Source: Myxococcus sp. CA023 (GTDB taxonomy: Bacteria > Myxococcota > Myxococcia > Myxococcales > Myxococcaceae). Taken from it: a stretch of 64,000 nucleotides of DNA. The notes below the pieces were generated by a model that worked only from the letters and a program-made list of their open reading frames with translations, did not search any database and had not been told where the DNA came from. Of the stretch, positions 8,753 through 16,304 are shown in pieces; position 1 is the stretch's first letter; each line of letters begins with the position of its first letter. The stretch is from assembly GCF_010998615.1 (NCBI RefSeq), contig NZ_JAAEAH010000006.1:116728-180727 (forward strand). Reading direction: 5' to 3'. The position numbers and the translations under genes were made by a program.

Positions 8753-8780
8753 ATATTATGCAGAAAGACGCGTCGCGCAA
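8753..8780 (-). promoter_or_regulatory. Predicted promoter of the arg operon
   Basis: Read on the minus strand there is a TTGCGC -35 box (8775-8780), a 16-base spacer and a TAATAT -10 box (8753-8758). Transcription would begin near 8746, directly upstream of the two palindromes at 8697-8734, which would place ArgR over the early transcribed region. This is a sequence match only. Confidence 0.5.
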
Positions 8781-8802
8781 GCGGATTATTCGCAACGAAC
8801 GC

Positions 8803-8841
8803 ATGCATGTTCTTGCATGAATATTCACGGGGATGCATGTT
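8803..8841. promoter_or_regulatory. ArgR-side operator: palindrome TGAATATTCA with repeated ATGCATGTT
   Basis: The perfect palindrome TGAATATTCA (8818-8827) is the core of a classical ARG box. It is flanked by two direct copies of ATGCATGTT (8803-8811 and 8833-8841), the second overlapping the argR start. This arrangement suggests autoregulation of argR. The element is inferred from symmetry and context. Confidence 0.6.
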
Positions 8842-9271
8842 GGTGGGAATGAACCTGGACGAGGCCATCCTGCGGCTCATCGCAGAGCGGGAGATCGGCG
8901 ATCAGACCGTGCTGCAGCAGATCCTGGAGGCGGAAGGCCAGGCGCCGAGCCAGTCGACGCTGTCGCGGCGCCTGAAGAAGCTGGGCATCGTGAAGGTGGG
9001 TGGGCGCTATCAGCGTGCGCCGGCCACGCCCGCGGTGATGCCGGAGCGGCCCCGCGTCACCATCCTGGAAGCGCCGCCGAACCTGCTGGTGATTCGAACG
9101 GCGCCGGGGTTCGCGCCGGTGCTCGCGCTGGCGTTGGACAAGGAGCGGGAGCTGCCGGGGCTCGCGGGGACGGTGGCGGGGGATGACACCATCTTCGTCG
9201 CGGTGACGGACCCGGCGCTGCTGCGCGACGTGCGCGCGGCGGTGGAGCGGCTCCTGTCGCTGGGGGCGTGA
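8837..9271 (+). CDS. argR: Arginine repressor ArgR
   Basis: A 144-residue transcription factor with a winged-helix N-terminal domain (SQSTLSRRLKKLGIVKV is the recognition-helix region). The C-terminal oligomerisation/arginine-binding domain shows LPGLAGTVAGDDTIFV, matching the GTIAGDDT-type arginine pocket of ArgR. Two in-frame ATGs compete: 8837 with GGGG four bases upstream, and 8849 (140 residues), whose N-terminus MNLDEAIL aligns better but has its purine run too close. It is divergent from the arg operon, which it probably represses when arginine is abundant. Alternative activator roles are possible. Confidence 0.88.
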   Translation: MLVGMNLDEAILRLIAEREIGDQTVLQQILEAEGQAPSQSTLSRRLKKLGIVKVGGRYQRAPATPAVMPERPRVTILEAPPNLLVIRTAPGFAPVLALALDKERELPGLAGTVAGDDTIFVAVTDPALLRDVRAAVERLLSLGA

Positions 9272-9284
9272 GAGGCGCCCCCAG
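9260..9284 (+). terminator. Hairpin terminator overlapping the argR stop codon
   Basis: CTGGGGGCG and CGCCCCCAG form a perfect 9 bp stem with a 7-base loop that includes the TGA stop. There is no clear T-run, as is common in high-GC genomes, so the call rests on stem quality and position. Confidence 0.5.
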
Positions 9285-9393
9285 TCAGGGGACTCTCGTC
9301 ATGGGGTTGCGTCCCTGGCGTACGCAATGGTGACGCTTGGCGCGCAATCCTGTTCTTGATGGTCGTGGCCTTGTCCTTGCGAAGCGCGGCGGC

Positions 9394-10203
9394 TCACTGG
9401 ATGGCGAAGACGTAGTTCTGCCCGTGGCGCGAGTCCCACTGCTGGCAGCCCTTGCGGTCCTGGGTGGAGAACCACAGTTCCAGCGTCGCGGGGCCGGGCG
9501 GCAGCGGAATGAAGGCGGGGATCTGCCTCCAGAACTGGGCGTCCCACTCGCCCCAGCTCGCCGTCAGGCTGAGCATCGTTACCGGGCCGCCGTTGATGCG
9601 GTAGTACGCCGTGGTGCCCCAGGCCTTGTAATTCAGGTACATCGCCCGGCACTGCGCGATGCGGCCGATGTCGTAGTCCACCATCAGCGTGGTGCCGCCC
9701 TGGAGCGTGCCGTGGACCGTGTACGTCCAGGCCGGGGCGGGGTGGAACGAAATCATCGGGTGCTGCACCACCCAGGTGTGGAAGTTGTACTGGAGGTTGG
9801 AGTCCCAGGTGGAGCAACCGGAGGAGTCGGTGCCCTGGAACCACAGCTCCAGCGTGCCTCCCTGCGCCAGGGCCAGTTGCGTCTGCGCGATGGCGCCCAC
9901 CGTGGTGGCATCCGCCACGGGGAAGCTCTGCACCGGGCCCCGGTTCGACATGGCGAAGCCGGTGATGGTCCACCCGGTGCCCCGGCACAGCGGTAGGCGC
10001 GAGGTGTCATAGACGATGTCCAGCGCGCCTCCCGCCTCCGGCTGGCCGCTGAGGGTGACGCTCCAGTCCGCGGCGAAGGTCAGCGTGGGCGGTCCGGACA
10101 GGAAGGCCAGGTCGGACTGCACGGCGACGGGCGCTTGTGGCGCGGCGGAGGCGACGGAGGCAAGACACAGCAACGGCAGCAGGGCGGACAGCAGCGGCTT
10201 CAT
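9394..10203 (-). CDS. Secreted protein with two DUF6209-like repeats
   Basis: A 269-residue exported protein. Residues 1-20 form a clear Sec signal peptide (positive Lys2, leucine-rich core, AXA cleavage SVASAAP). The rest contains two related domains of about 120 residues. Each has a hydrophobic beta-rich core and a closing motif GC-x2-WDS-x-L/H-x-x-N-Y/F (GCSTWDSN and GCQQWDSR), each with one conserved cysteine; a second cysteine pair occurs at LCRGTG/QCRAMY, suggesting a disulfide per domain. The pattern resembles what I recall as DUF6209; function unknown. The ATG at 10203 is preceded by GGGAG. The reading frame is open farther upstream but lacks coding character there. Confidence 0.75.
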   Translation of the reverse strand: MKPLLSALLPLLCLASVASAAPQAPVAVQSDLAFLSGPPTLTFAADWSVTLSGQPEAGGALDIVYDTSRLPLCRGTGWTITGFAMSNRGPVQSFPVADATTVGAIAQTQLALAQGGTLELWFQGTDSSGCSTWDSNLQYNFHTWVVQHPMISFHPAPAWTYTVHGTLQGGTTLMVDYDIGRIAQCRAMYLNYKAWGTTAYYRINGGPVTMLSLTASWGEWDAQFWRQIPAFIPLPPGPATLELWFSTQDRKGCQQWDSRHGQNYVFAIQ

Positions 10204-10511
10204 GGCGACTCCCGGGCACGGAGGGTGGTTGCGCCCGGACGGAGGGTGTGGCCCGCCGGACGCGAGCGGCTCGCTAGCACGACCCAGGGAAATACCGGAA
10301 TACCATGCTTCCGCCGTGCCTGCGGGCGCGCCTCGGCCTGACGTCAGGGGGGAACGCCTCCCGCTGTAGGACACTGTCGTTTCCCAGCCCCTCCGGTCAG
10401 GGAAATCGTTGCACAGTGGAGGGGAACCGCCCCAGTTTTCCAAGATTTCTCGTTGAGGGCGTAGTTTCTGTGGGGACAGCGAACCCGTCTGGCCTGGAGG
10501 TGAATGTGGGC
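10204..10511. other. Divergent intergenic region before the ECF sigma gene
   Basis: About 300 bases between a secreted-protein gene read left and a sigma-factor gene read right. It must hold both promoters. I see no convincing -35/-10 pair, RNA gene or repeat. An open frame runs through it but does not look coding. Confidence 0.4.
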
Positions 10512-11063
10512 ATGTCGGAGCTGACAGAGCTACTGGACCACGCGCGCAAGGGCGAGCAGGGCGCGCGGGATGCATTGATGGCGGCGGCCTACCAGGAGCT
10601 GCGGGACATGGCGCAGCGGGCCATGGCCGATGCGGCGACAACGCCGTCGCTGCAACCCGCGGTGTTGGTGAAGGAGGCCTGGCTGCGTCTGTTCAGCGCG
10701 GGGGCCCCGGTGGAGGCGCGGCGTCACTTCTTCAGCGCTGCGGCGCAGGCCATGCGGCGGGTGATGGTGGACCGGGCGCGGCTGCGCAGGGCGCAGGTCC
10801 GCGAGGCCCGGCTGGAGCGGGTGAGCCTGGGGGACGTGGAAGCGGATGTCCCGGCGGGTTTGAGCATGGAGGTGCTGGAGCTGGACCGAGCGCTCTCGGA
10901 GCTGGACACGTTCCAGCCGCGGCTCGCGCGCATGCTGGAGCTGCGCTACTTCGTGGGCCTGGACCTGCTGGACACCGCCGCCGTGCTGGGCGTGTCGCCC
11001 GTCACCGTGAAGCGCGACTGGGCCTACGTCCGGGAGTGGCTGCTGACGCGGCTGGGCAACTGA
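10512..11063 (+). CDS. ECF-type RNA polymerase sigma factor (TIGR02999-like)
   Basis: A 183-residue sigma factor. The N-terminal half carries the sigma-2 region with LQPAVLVKEAWLRLF, followed by RRHFFSAAAQAMRRVMVDRAR, both typical of the TIGR02999 group. The C-terminal half has the sigma-4 helix-turn-helix LDTAAVLGVSPVTVKRDWAY. The ATG at 10512 is preceded by GGAGGTG at good distance. No anti-sigma gene is adjacent; the upstream neighbour is a secreted beta-rich protein and the downstream one a convergent quinone reductase. Such sigma factors in myxobacteria and acidobacteria are often controlled by protein kinases or C-terminal extensions, but none is visible here. Confidence 0.85.
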   Translation: MSELTELLDHARKGEQGARDALMAAAYQELRDMAQRAMADAATTPSLQPAVLVKEAWLRLFSAGAPVEARRHFFSAAAQAMRRVMVDRARLRRAQVREARLERVSLGDVEADVPAGLSMEVLELDRALSELDTFQPRLARMLELRYFVGLDLLDTAAVLGVSPVTVKRDWAYVREWLLTRLGN

Positions 11064-11114
11064 CGGCCCGTGCGTCCACGCGGGCCGGGTTGGAATGAAT
11101 CAGGGGCGTCGGGC

Positions 11115-11969
11115 TCAGCGCTTGACGGCCGCCGCTACCGCGTCCGCGAGCGGCGTCGTGGGCCGCCCGATGAGCCGACGCAAGTCGCCTGAGCTGTCGT
11201 TCATCTCACCGCGCGCCACGCCCGCATCGGAGTCCGCCAGCACCTCGGCGAAGGGGGCGGGGACGCCCACGCCAATGAGCGCGCCGGCATGGTCGGCCTG
11301 TGACAGGTCCTTGTAGACGACCGTCGTGCCCGCCTGGCGGGACACCTCGGCGGCCAACTCGGCGGCGGTGAAGGCGGTGTCGCCGGCCAGTTCGTAGATC
11401 TTGTTCTCATGGCCCGTGCCGGTGAGCACGGCCACCGCGGCGGCGGCGTAGTCCGCCCGGGTGGCGGCGGCTGAACGGCCCTGACCTGAGCTGCCGATGA
11501 GTGCGCCGTGTGCCAGCGCGGGGGCCAGGTTCTCCGTGTAGTTCTCCGTGTACCAGCCGTTGCGCAGGAAGACGAAGGGGATGCCGGACGCGCGAATCGC
11601 CTCCTCGGTCGCCTTGTGCTCGCCCGCGAGCACAAGGCCCGAGCTATCCGCGTGCAGGATGCTGGTGTACGCAAGCAGCTGGACGCCTGCCTTCTTCGCG
11701 GCGTCCACCACGGCCCGGTGCTGCACCGTGCGCTGGCCGACCTCGCTGGACGAAATCAGGAGCACCTTGTCCGCTCCGGCCAACGCGGGTCCGAGCGTCT
11801 CCGGCTTGCTGTAGTCCGCCTGACGGACCTGGACACCCTTGGCCGCCAGGTCGGAGGCCTTGCTCGGGTCGCGCACGGCGATGGCGATGTCCTTGGCAGG
11901 GACCTTTTCGAGCAGGCCCGCGACGACCAGACGGCCCAGCTTACCCGTTGCTGCAGTCACAAGAATCAT
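11115..11969 (-). CDS. NAD(P)H:quinone oxidoreductase, NmrA/QorB-type SDR
   Basis: A 284-residue atypical short-chain dehydrogenase. It starts MILVTAATGKLG, a Rossmann NAD(P) loop (TAATGKLG). It continues with the NmrA-like pattern AVRDPSKA, GVQVRQADYSK and LLISSSEVGQR, and FLRNGWYTENY in the middle, as in E. coli YtfG (QorB). A GTG at 11978 is also possible, but the ATG at 11969 matches the family start and has AGGAG 11 bases upstream. It is divergent from an HxlR regulator, the same pairing as ytfG/ytfH and qor2/qorR, which implies redox- or quinone-responsive control. Confidence 0.85.
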   Translation of the reverse strand: MILVTAATGKLGRLVVAGLLEKVPAKDIAIAVRDPSKASDLAAKGVQVRQADYSKPETLGPALAGADKVLLISSSEVGQRTVQHRAVVDAAKKAGVQLLAYTSILHADSSGLVLAGEHKATEEAIRASGIPFVFLRNGWYTENYTENLAPALAHGALIGSSGQGRSAAATRADYAAAAVAVLTGTGHENKIYELAGDTAFTAAELAAEVSRQAGTTVVYKDLSQADHAGALIGVGVPAPFAEVLADSDAGVARGEMNDSSGDLRRLIGRPTTPLADAVAAAVKR

Positions 11970-12037
11970 GGGGTTCACATCTCCTGTCGTGGAGGGTTTT
12001 CCAGACGCGAGAGGAACCTAACGGCGTAACTAACTTC

Positions 12038-12068
12038 TAGTAAGTACCCACTTTTTGGTAAGCTACTA
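12038..12068. promoter_or_regulatory. Inverted repeat, likely HxlR operator
   Basis: In the divergent region TAGTAAGTACC (12038-12048) faces GGTAAGCTACTA (12057-12068), an imperfect inverted repeat just before the HxlR ATG. It is AT-rich against a GC-rich background. HxlR/QorR regulators bind such symmetric sites in the shared promoter, so autoregulation and control of the reductase gene are likely. Confidence 0.55.
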
Positions 12069-12070
12069 AC

Positions 12071-12487
12071 ATGAGCGCGAACAAGCGTCCGGGGCCGCTG
12101 GCGCGGAAGATGGCGAAGCTGGCGGTGGAGCGGGGCAACCTGTACGTGCCCTCATGTCCTTCCCGAGGCGTGCTGGACCACGTGACGAGCCGTTGGGGCG
12201 TCCTGGTCTTGATTGCGCTGCTGGAAGGCACGCGTCGCTTCAGCGAGCTGCGCCGGAGGGTGGCGGGCGTGAGCGAGAAGATGCTGTCGCAGACGCTCCA
12301 GGCCCTGGAGCAGGACGGCTTCGTGCTCCGTGAAGTCCACCCGGTGATTCCGCCGCACGTGGACTACAGCCTCACGCCGCTGGGGGAGGAAGTCGCCACG
12401 CGCGTAGAGGCGCTCGCGGATTGGATTGAGGACAGCATGCCCCGCATCGCCGCGGCGCGGGCCGTGTACATCCCGAAGAAGGGATAG
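12071..12487 (+). CDS. HxlR-family transcriptional regulator (QorR/YtfH-like)
   Basis: A 138-residue winged-helix regulator. The HxlR core is clear: CPSRGVLDHVTSRWGVLVL, then RRFSELRRRV and GVSEKMLSQTLQALEQDGF, then YSLTPLGEEV. A single cysteine (Cys29) sits at the start of the domain, the position used for thiol redox sensing in QorR-type members. It is divergent from the quinone reductase gene with an inverted repeat between them. This is probably a repressor released by quinone or oxidant stress; that role is inferred from family and pairing. Confidence 0.88.
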   Translation: MSANKRPGPLARKMAKLAVERGNLYVPSCPSRGVLDHVTSRWGVLVLIALLEGTRRFSELRRRVAGVSEKMLSQTLQALEQDGFVLREVHPVIPPHVDYSLTPLGEEVATRVEALADWIEDSMPRIAAARAVYIPKKG

Positions 12488-12544
12488 GGCCTTCTTGGCC
12501 TGACGCCCTCTCATGGATGGAGAGGACGTCAGGGCATCGCGGGG

Positions 12545-14806
12545 TCAGCGCTTGCGGCGGGCTCGGCCCAACAGTGCCAGCGCCGCCAGCCCCAGTGCCT
12601 GGACGCCCGCGCCGCCGCCGCTGCAACCACAGCCGCTGGGCGCGTCGCCCTTGTCGTCAATCGGAGGAGGCGTGGGCGCGATCTGCAGCGACACGCTCCG
12701 CGCCGCCGTCTGGTTCGCCGAATCCGTCACCCGCACCGTCAGCGGGAAGGTGCCACTGGCGGTCGGAATCCCGCTCAGCACGTAAGCACCGTCGCGCTGC
12801 TGAATCGTCAATCCTCCGGGCACGGTGCCGCCGTCCAGGCTCCACGTATACGGCGCCCGGCCGCCCTGGACGGTGAAGCGCGCCTCGTACGCGGTGCCCT
12901 GGGTCGCGGACGCAATCGCGCCGCTGGAGATGCTCAGGGTGCCCACCACGTCCACGCTGTATGTGCGCGCCGCCACACCGCCGCGCGCGTCGCGAACCCG
13001 GACGGTGACGGCGGTGCTACCGGACTGCGCGGGCGTGCCGGTGAAGGTACCCGTCGTGGGGGCGAACGTCAGGCCCGAGGGCAGCGTGCCCTCCAGCTCG
13101 AACGTCAGGGTGCCCGAGCCGCGCGTGCTCAGTTCCACGTTGGCGGCCGTGCCCAGCCGGAACGGGGGCAGCGTCTCTGTGAGGAGCTCCGGCAGCGGCC
13201 AGGGGCGGCGCGCGGCCACCAGCAGACGCCGCTGGCTCACCGCGACCACGGAGGTGTCGCCCGTGGCGAAGGCCATGGACGCATAGTTGCCGCCCGCGCC
13301 CGTCGGGTGCGCCGTCCATTCCTTGCCATCCGCCGACACCTGCAGCTCGAACGAGGGCAGCACTTCCACGGCTTGCGGGTCGACGGCCGTCCAGCTGACG
13401 ACGAAGCTCTGGTCCACGAACGTCATGAGCGGGGTGGATAGCGGAGCGTCGGCGGGAAGCCGGAGGCTCTCCACGCGCGTCCAGGTGCCGCCGAGGTCCT
13501 CGGAGAGGAAGAATCCGCTCGTCGGTTCCACCGCCTGGGGCGCCAGAGGGGGCAGTTGGTTGGGCCGGGCGAAGGCGAGGAAGCGACCATTTCCGGCGGT
13601 GAGCCGGGCGATGGTGAGCCCGGACAGCGTGGCGGGCTGGAACACCTCCCAGGCGGCGCCAGCGCCCTGGGGCCGCACGAGGACAGGATGCTGGGAGGGC
13701 GCGCCCGCCATCGGGTTGGCCACGGCGAGGAAGCTGCTCTGACCGGGCACCAGCGTCACGACGTCATAGGCGCCGTTGATGCTCTCATCGGTCCAGCGCT
13801 GGCCATCCGTGGAGCTGGCGATGAGGCCCGCGGTGCCCACCGCGACCATCCGGTTTCCGCTGAGCGCGAGCTCCAGGAAGCGCCGGCCCCCGGGCGCCGG
13901 GTCCTGGAAGGCGAGGGCCCAGGTATGCGCGTTGTCGGACGAGACGACGATGCGCCCGTTCGACAGGCCGAACCACTTGCGCTGGGAGTAGACCAGCCGC
14001 TCCAGCGGGAGGGGCGACGTGGTCCCCTCCGACACCGGAACGAAGCCCGTCCACTGGCGCCCGTCCGAGGAGCGCAGCAGCTCCGTGTTGCCCGTGGCCG
14101 CCGCAAGGAACGTCCCGTTGCCATGCCAGGCGCGCGTCACGGACGGCGTCACCAAGATGCCGGTGGCGACGCCCGCTTGCCAGTCGTCGAAGGTGGTCGC
14201 GGGGGCCACGTTGACGTGGAGCAGGCGCTCCAGGCGTCCCGAGAAGTCCGTGGGCTGGTAGGCCGGAGCCTGCCCCCCTCCGACCGGAGGCGTCACCTCG
14301 CGGAACCCGCTCTGGTACCGCACCCGGTAGGCCCCCTGGGCCACCGCGGGCACGGGGAGCGTGAGCTGCGCGGTCGATTGGACCTCCTGGTTCGTCGTGG
14401 TCACGTTTTCCGACACCAGGCAGTGCCAGGTGGAGCCGTCGACTGGCCAGGCGGACTGGGCCTCGACGGAGAGCTCCGAGGCGCCCGGCTGCGCGGCGGT
14501 GGCCGCCGAGCCGGCATGAGTGTAGCTGCCGCCCGGCGCTTGCCAGCCCACGGGCAGGGCGATGCAGGCCACCAGCTGACCGGTGCGCGTGGAGGTCTGG
14601 CCGGGCCCGGAGGAGACCTGGAGGCTCAGCGGGACGGAGGTGCCACTGCGGACCGTGCCTTCGTGACTGACGATGGCCTCGGACTGGAAGCCAGAGGCGA
14701 CCCACCACAGCGAAGCCCCCAGCAGGGCTCGCAGGGAATGATTGCGATTGAGCAAGGGGGACAATCCTGTCGCGATGCGAGAGGAGCCCTGTCTACGGTT
14801 TCGCAT
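12545..14806 (-). CDS. Surface protein with BNR-like repeats, Ig-like domains and MYXO-CTERM-like tail
   Basis: A 753-residue exported protein. An N-terminal signal sequence is present around residues 20-45. The middle (about 220-540) repeats a sialidase/BNR-like motif S-x-D-x-x-W (SSDGRQW, SSDNAHTW, SSTDGQRW, SEDLGGTW, SADGKEW), expected to form a beta-propeller. Two putative Ig (He_PIG) domains follow: GLTFAPTTGTFTGTPAQSG and GLTIQQRDGAYVLSGIP. The end shows a low-complexity linker, GCGCSGGGAG, a hydrophobic helix and RARRKR, the MYXO-CTERM sorting arrangement, so it is probably processed by a myxosortase and placed on the cell surface. Ligand unknown. The start could be slightly downstream at a non-ATG codon. 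Confidence 0.8.
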   Translation of the reverse strand: MRNRRQGSSRIATGLSPLLNRNHSLRALLGASLWWVASGFQSEAIVSHEGTVRSGTSVPLSLQVSSGPGQTSTRTGQLVACIALPVGWQAPGGSYTHAGSAATAAQPGASELSVEAQSAWPVDGSTWHCLVSENVTTTNQEVQSTAQLTLPVPAVAQGAYRVRYQSGFREVTPPVGGGQAPAYQPTDFSGRLERLLHVNVAPATTFDDWQAGVATGILVTPSVTRAWHGNGTFLAAATGNTELLRSSDGRQWTGFVPVSEGTTSPLPLERLVYSQRKWFGLSNGRIVVSSDNAHTWALAFQDPAPGGRRFLELALSGNRMVAVGTAGLIASSTDGQRWTDESINGAYDVVTLVPGQSSFLAVANPMAGAPSQHPVLVRPQGAGAAWEVFQPATLSGLTIARLTAGNGRFLAFARPNQLPPLAPQAVEPTSGFFLSEDLGGTWTRVESLRLPADAPLSTPLMTFVDQSFVVSWTAVDPQAVEVLPSFELQVSADGKEWTAHPTGAGGNYASMAFATGDTSVVAVSQRRLLVAARRPWPLPELLTETLPPFRLGTAANVELSTRGSGTLTFELEGTLPSGLTFAPTTGTFTGTPAQSGSTAVTVRVRDARGGVAARTYSVDVVGTLSISSGAIASATQGTAYEARFTVQGGRAPYTWSLDGGTVPGGLTIQQRDGAYVLSGIPTASGTFPLTVRVTDSANQTAARSVSLQIAPTPPPIDDKGDAPSGCGCSGGGAGVQALGLAALALLGRARRKR

Positions 14807-14852
14807 TCCCCCGAGTCAAATCAGCGTGAAGGCGCTGCGCACTTCCCGGCCA

Positions 14853-16166
14853 TCACGGCTTGTCGAACAGCTCCAGGGCGGCGGTGGTCAGCGTGGTGAC
14901 GCCCGTGCGCAGCGTGCGCTCGCGGTCCGGCGCGAAGAGGGGCGAGTGCATCGAGGGCAACGCTGTCCCCGCGGCCTTCGCCTGGGCGTATTGCCGCGGC
15001 TCGGTGGAGCCGAGCCAGAGCATCACGGCGGGAACGCCCGCTCGTCCGTACTCGGAGAAATCCTCGCCGCCCATGACGGGAGGCGCCTCCTGGAGGTTCT
15101 TCTCGCCCAGGACGCGGGACACCGCGCCCACCAGCCGCCGGGTGAGTGCGGGGTCGTTGAAGGTGGAGGGCGTGCCCTCGGTGATGGCGATGTCGGGTGG
15201 ACGGGGCGCGCCGGAGGCCATGGCCTCCGCCTTGGCGATGCGCTCGATGCCGTCCAGCAGGGCCTTGCGGACCTCGGGCTTGTACGAGCGCACGGTGAGG
15301 TGGAGCTTCACGTCATCGGGGATGATGTTGTGCTTGGTGCCGCCATGAATGGAGCCGACCGTCACCACCGCGGGCTCCAGCGGGTTCTTCTCGCGGCTGA
15401 CGAGCGTCTGGAGCGACAGCACGACGCGCGCCGCCATCACCACCGGGTCCACGGTGGTGTGGGGGTAGGCGCCATGTCCCCCCTTGCCATGCAGGGTGAT
15501 TTCAACGCCGTCCACGCTCGCCATCGCATAGCCGGGGGTGAACTCCACCGTGCCCGCCGCGGCGGTGTTGACGTGGAGCGCCACCGCGAAGTCCGGCTTG
15601 GGGAAGCGCTTGAAGAGGCCGTCCTGGAGCATCTGCCGGGCGCCCGCGCCCACCTCTTCCGCCGGCTGGCCCACCAGCAGCAGTGTGCCTCGCCACCGGT
15701 CCTTCGAACGGGCCAGCAGCGTGGCCGTCCCCAACAACGACGTCATGTGCACGTCATGGCCACACGCGTGCATGACCGAGGTGCTCGCACCTGCGGCGTC
15801 CTTCGCCTTCTGCTTGCTCGCATAGGGCAGGCCCGTCTTCTCCTCCACGGGCAGCGCGTCCATGTCCGCGCGCAGCATCACCGTGGGGCCCTGGCCGTTG
15901 CGGAGCAGGGCCACGACGCCGTGCCCGCCCACCTTGGACGTCACCTCGAAGCCGAGCTTGCGCAGCCGGTCGGCCAGCTTCGCCGCCGTCTTGGCTTCCT
16001 GGTTGGACAGCTCCGGCGTCTGGTGCAGGTCGCGGTAGAGCGCGTCGAGCTCGGGGTAGAGCGCATCGAGCCCACCCAGGACGGGTGGCGTCTCCCCGGC
16101 GAGCGCGAGGCCGCCGGGCGCGGCCAGGGAGATGAGCAGCAGGGAAAGCAGGGGGGAAATCTTCAC
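14853..16166 (-). CDS. Exported M20D amidohydrolase/peptidase
   Basis: A 437-residue zinc amidohydrolase with an N-terminal signal peptide (MKISPLLSLLLISLAAPGG, cleavage near ALAGE). M20D motifs are in order: LRADMDALPVEE, HACGHDVHM (catalytic/metal Cys-His), GQPAEEVGAGA, and HGAYPH in the lid domain, with MGGEDFSEYG near the end. Related enzymes hydrolyse N-acyl amino acids, hippurate or IAA conjugates; the substrate is not evident. The signal peptide points to a periplasmic or secreted scavenging role. It is divergent from the DUF418 membrane-protein gene and 46 bases upstream of the surface-protein gene on the same strand. Confidence 0.88.
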   Translation of the reverse strand: MKISPLLSLLLISLAAPGGLALAGETPPVLGGLDALYPELDALYRDLHQTPELSNQEAKTAAKLADRLRKLGFEVTSKVGGHGVVALLRNGQGPTVMLRADMDALPVEEKTGLPYASKQKAKDAAGASTSVMHACGHDVHMTSLLGTATLLARSKDRWRGTLLLVGQPAEEVGAGARQMLQDGLFKRFPKPDFAVALHVNTAAAGTVEFTPGYAMASVDGVEITLHGKGGHGAYPHTTVDPVVMAARVVLSLQTLVSREKNPLEPAVVTVGSIHGGTKHNIIPDDVKLHLTVRSYKPEVRKALLDGIERIAKAEAMASGAPRPPDIAITEGTPSTFNDPALTRRLVGAVSRVLGEKNLQEAPPVMGGEDFSEYGRAGVPAVMLWLGSTEPRQYAQAKAAGTALPSMHSPLFAPDRERTLRTGVTTLTTAALELFDKP

Positions 16167-16304
16167 GGGGCGGACTCCTGTCCGTCGGGGAGCGGGGTGC
16201 CACTACAGCACACCCGCCGTGCCAGGAGGGGCAAGCCCGTATGTCCAGCCACCCTCGAAGGTGCGGGATTGACCGCCAGGAGGCAGAACGCATCTGCTTC
16301 ACGC

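Noticed and set aside
14742..16304. N-terminal extension of the DUF418 frame by about 520 codons
   Set aside because: The extension is antisense to the M20 amidohydrolase and is unrelated to DUF418. The protein starts at 16305.
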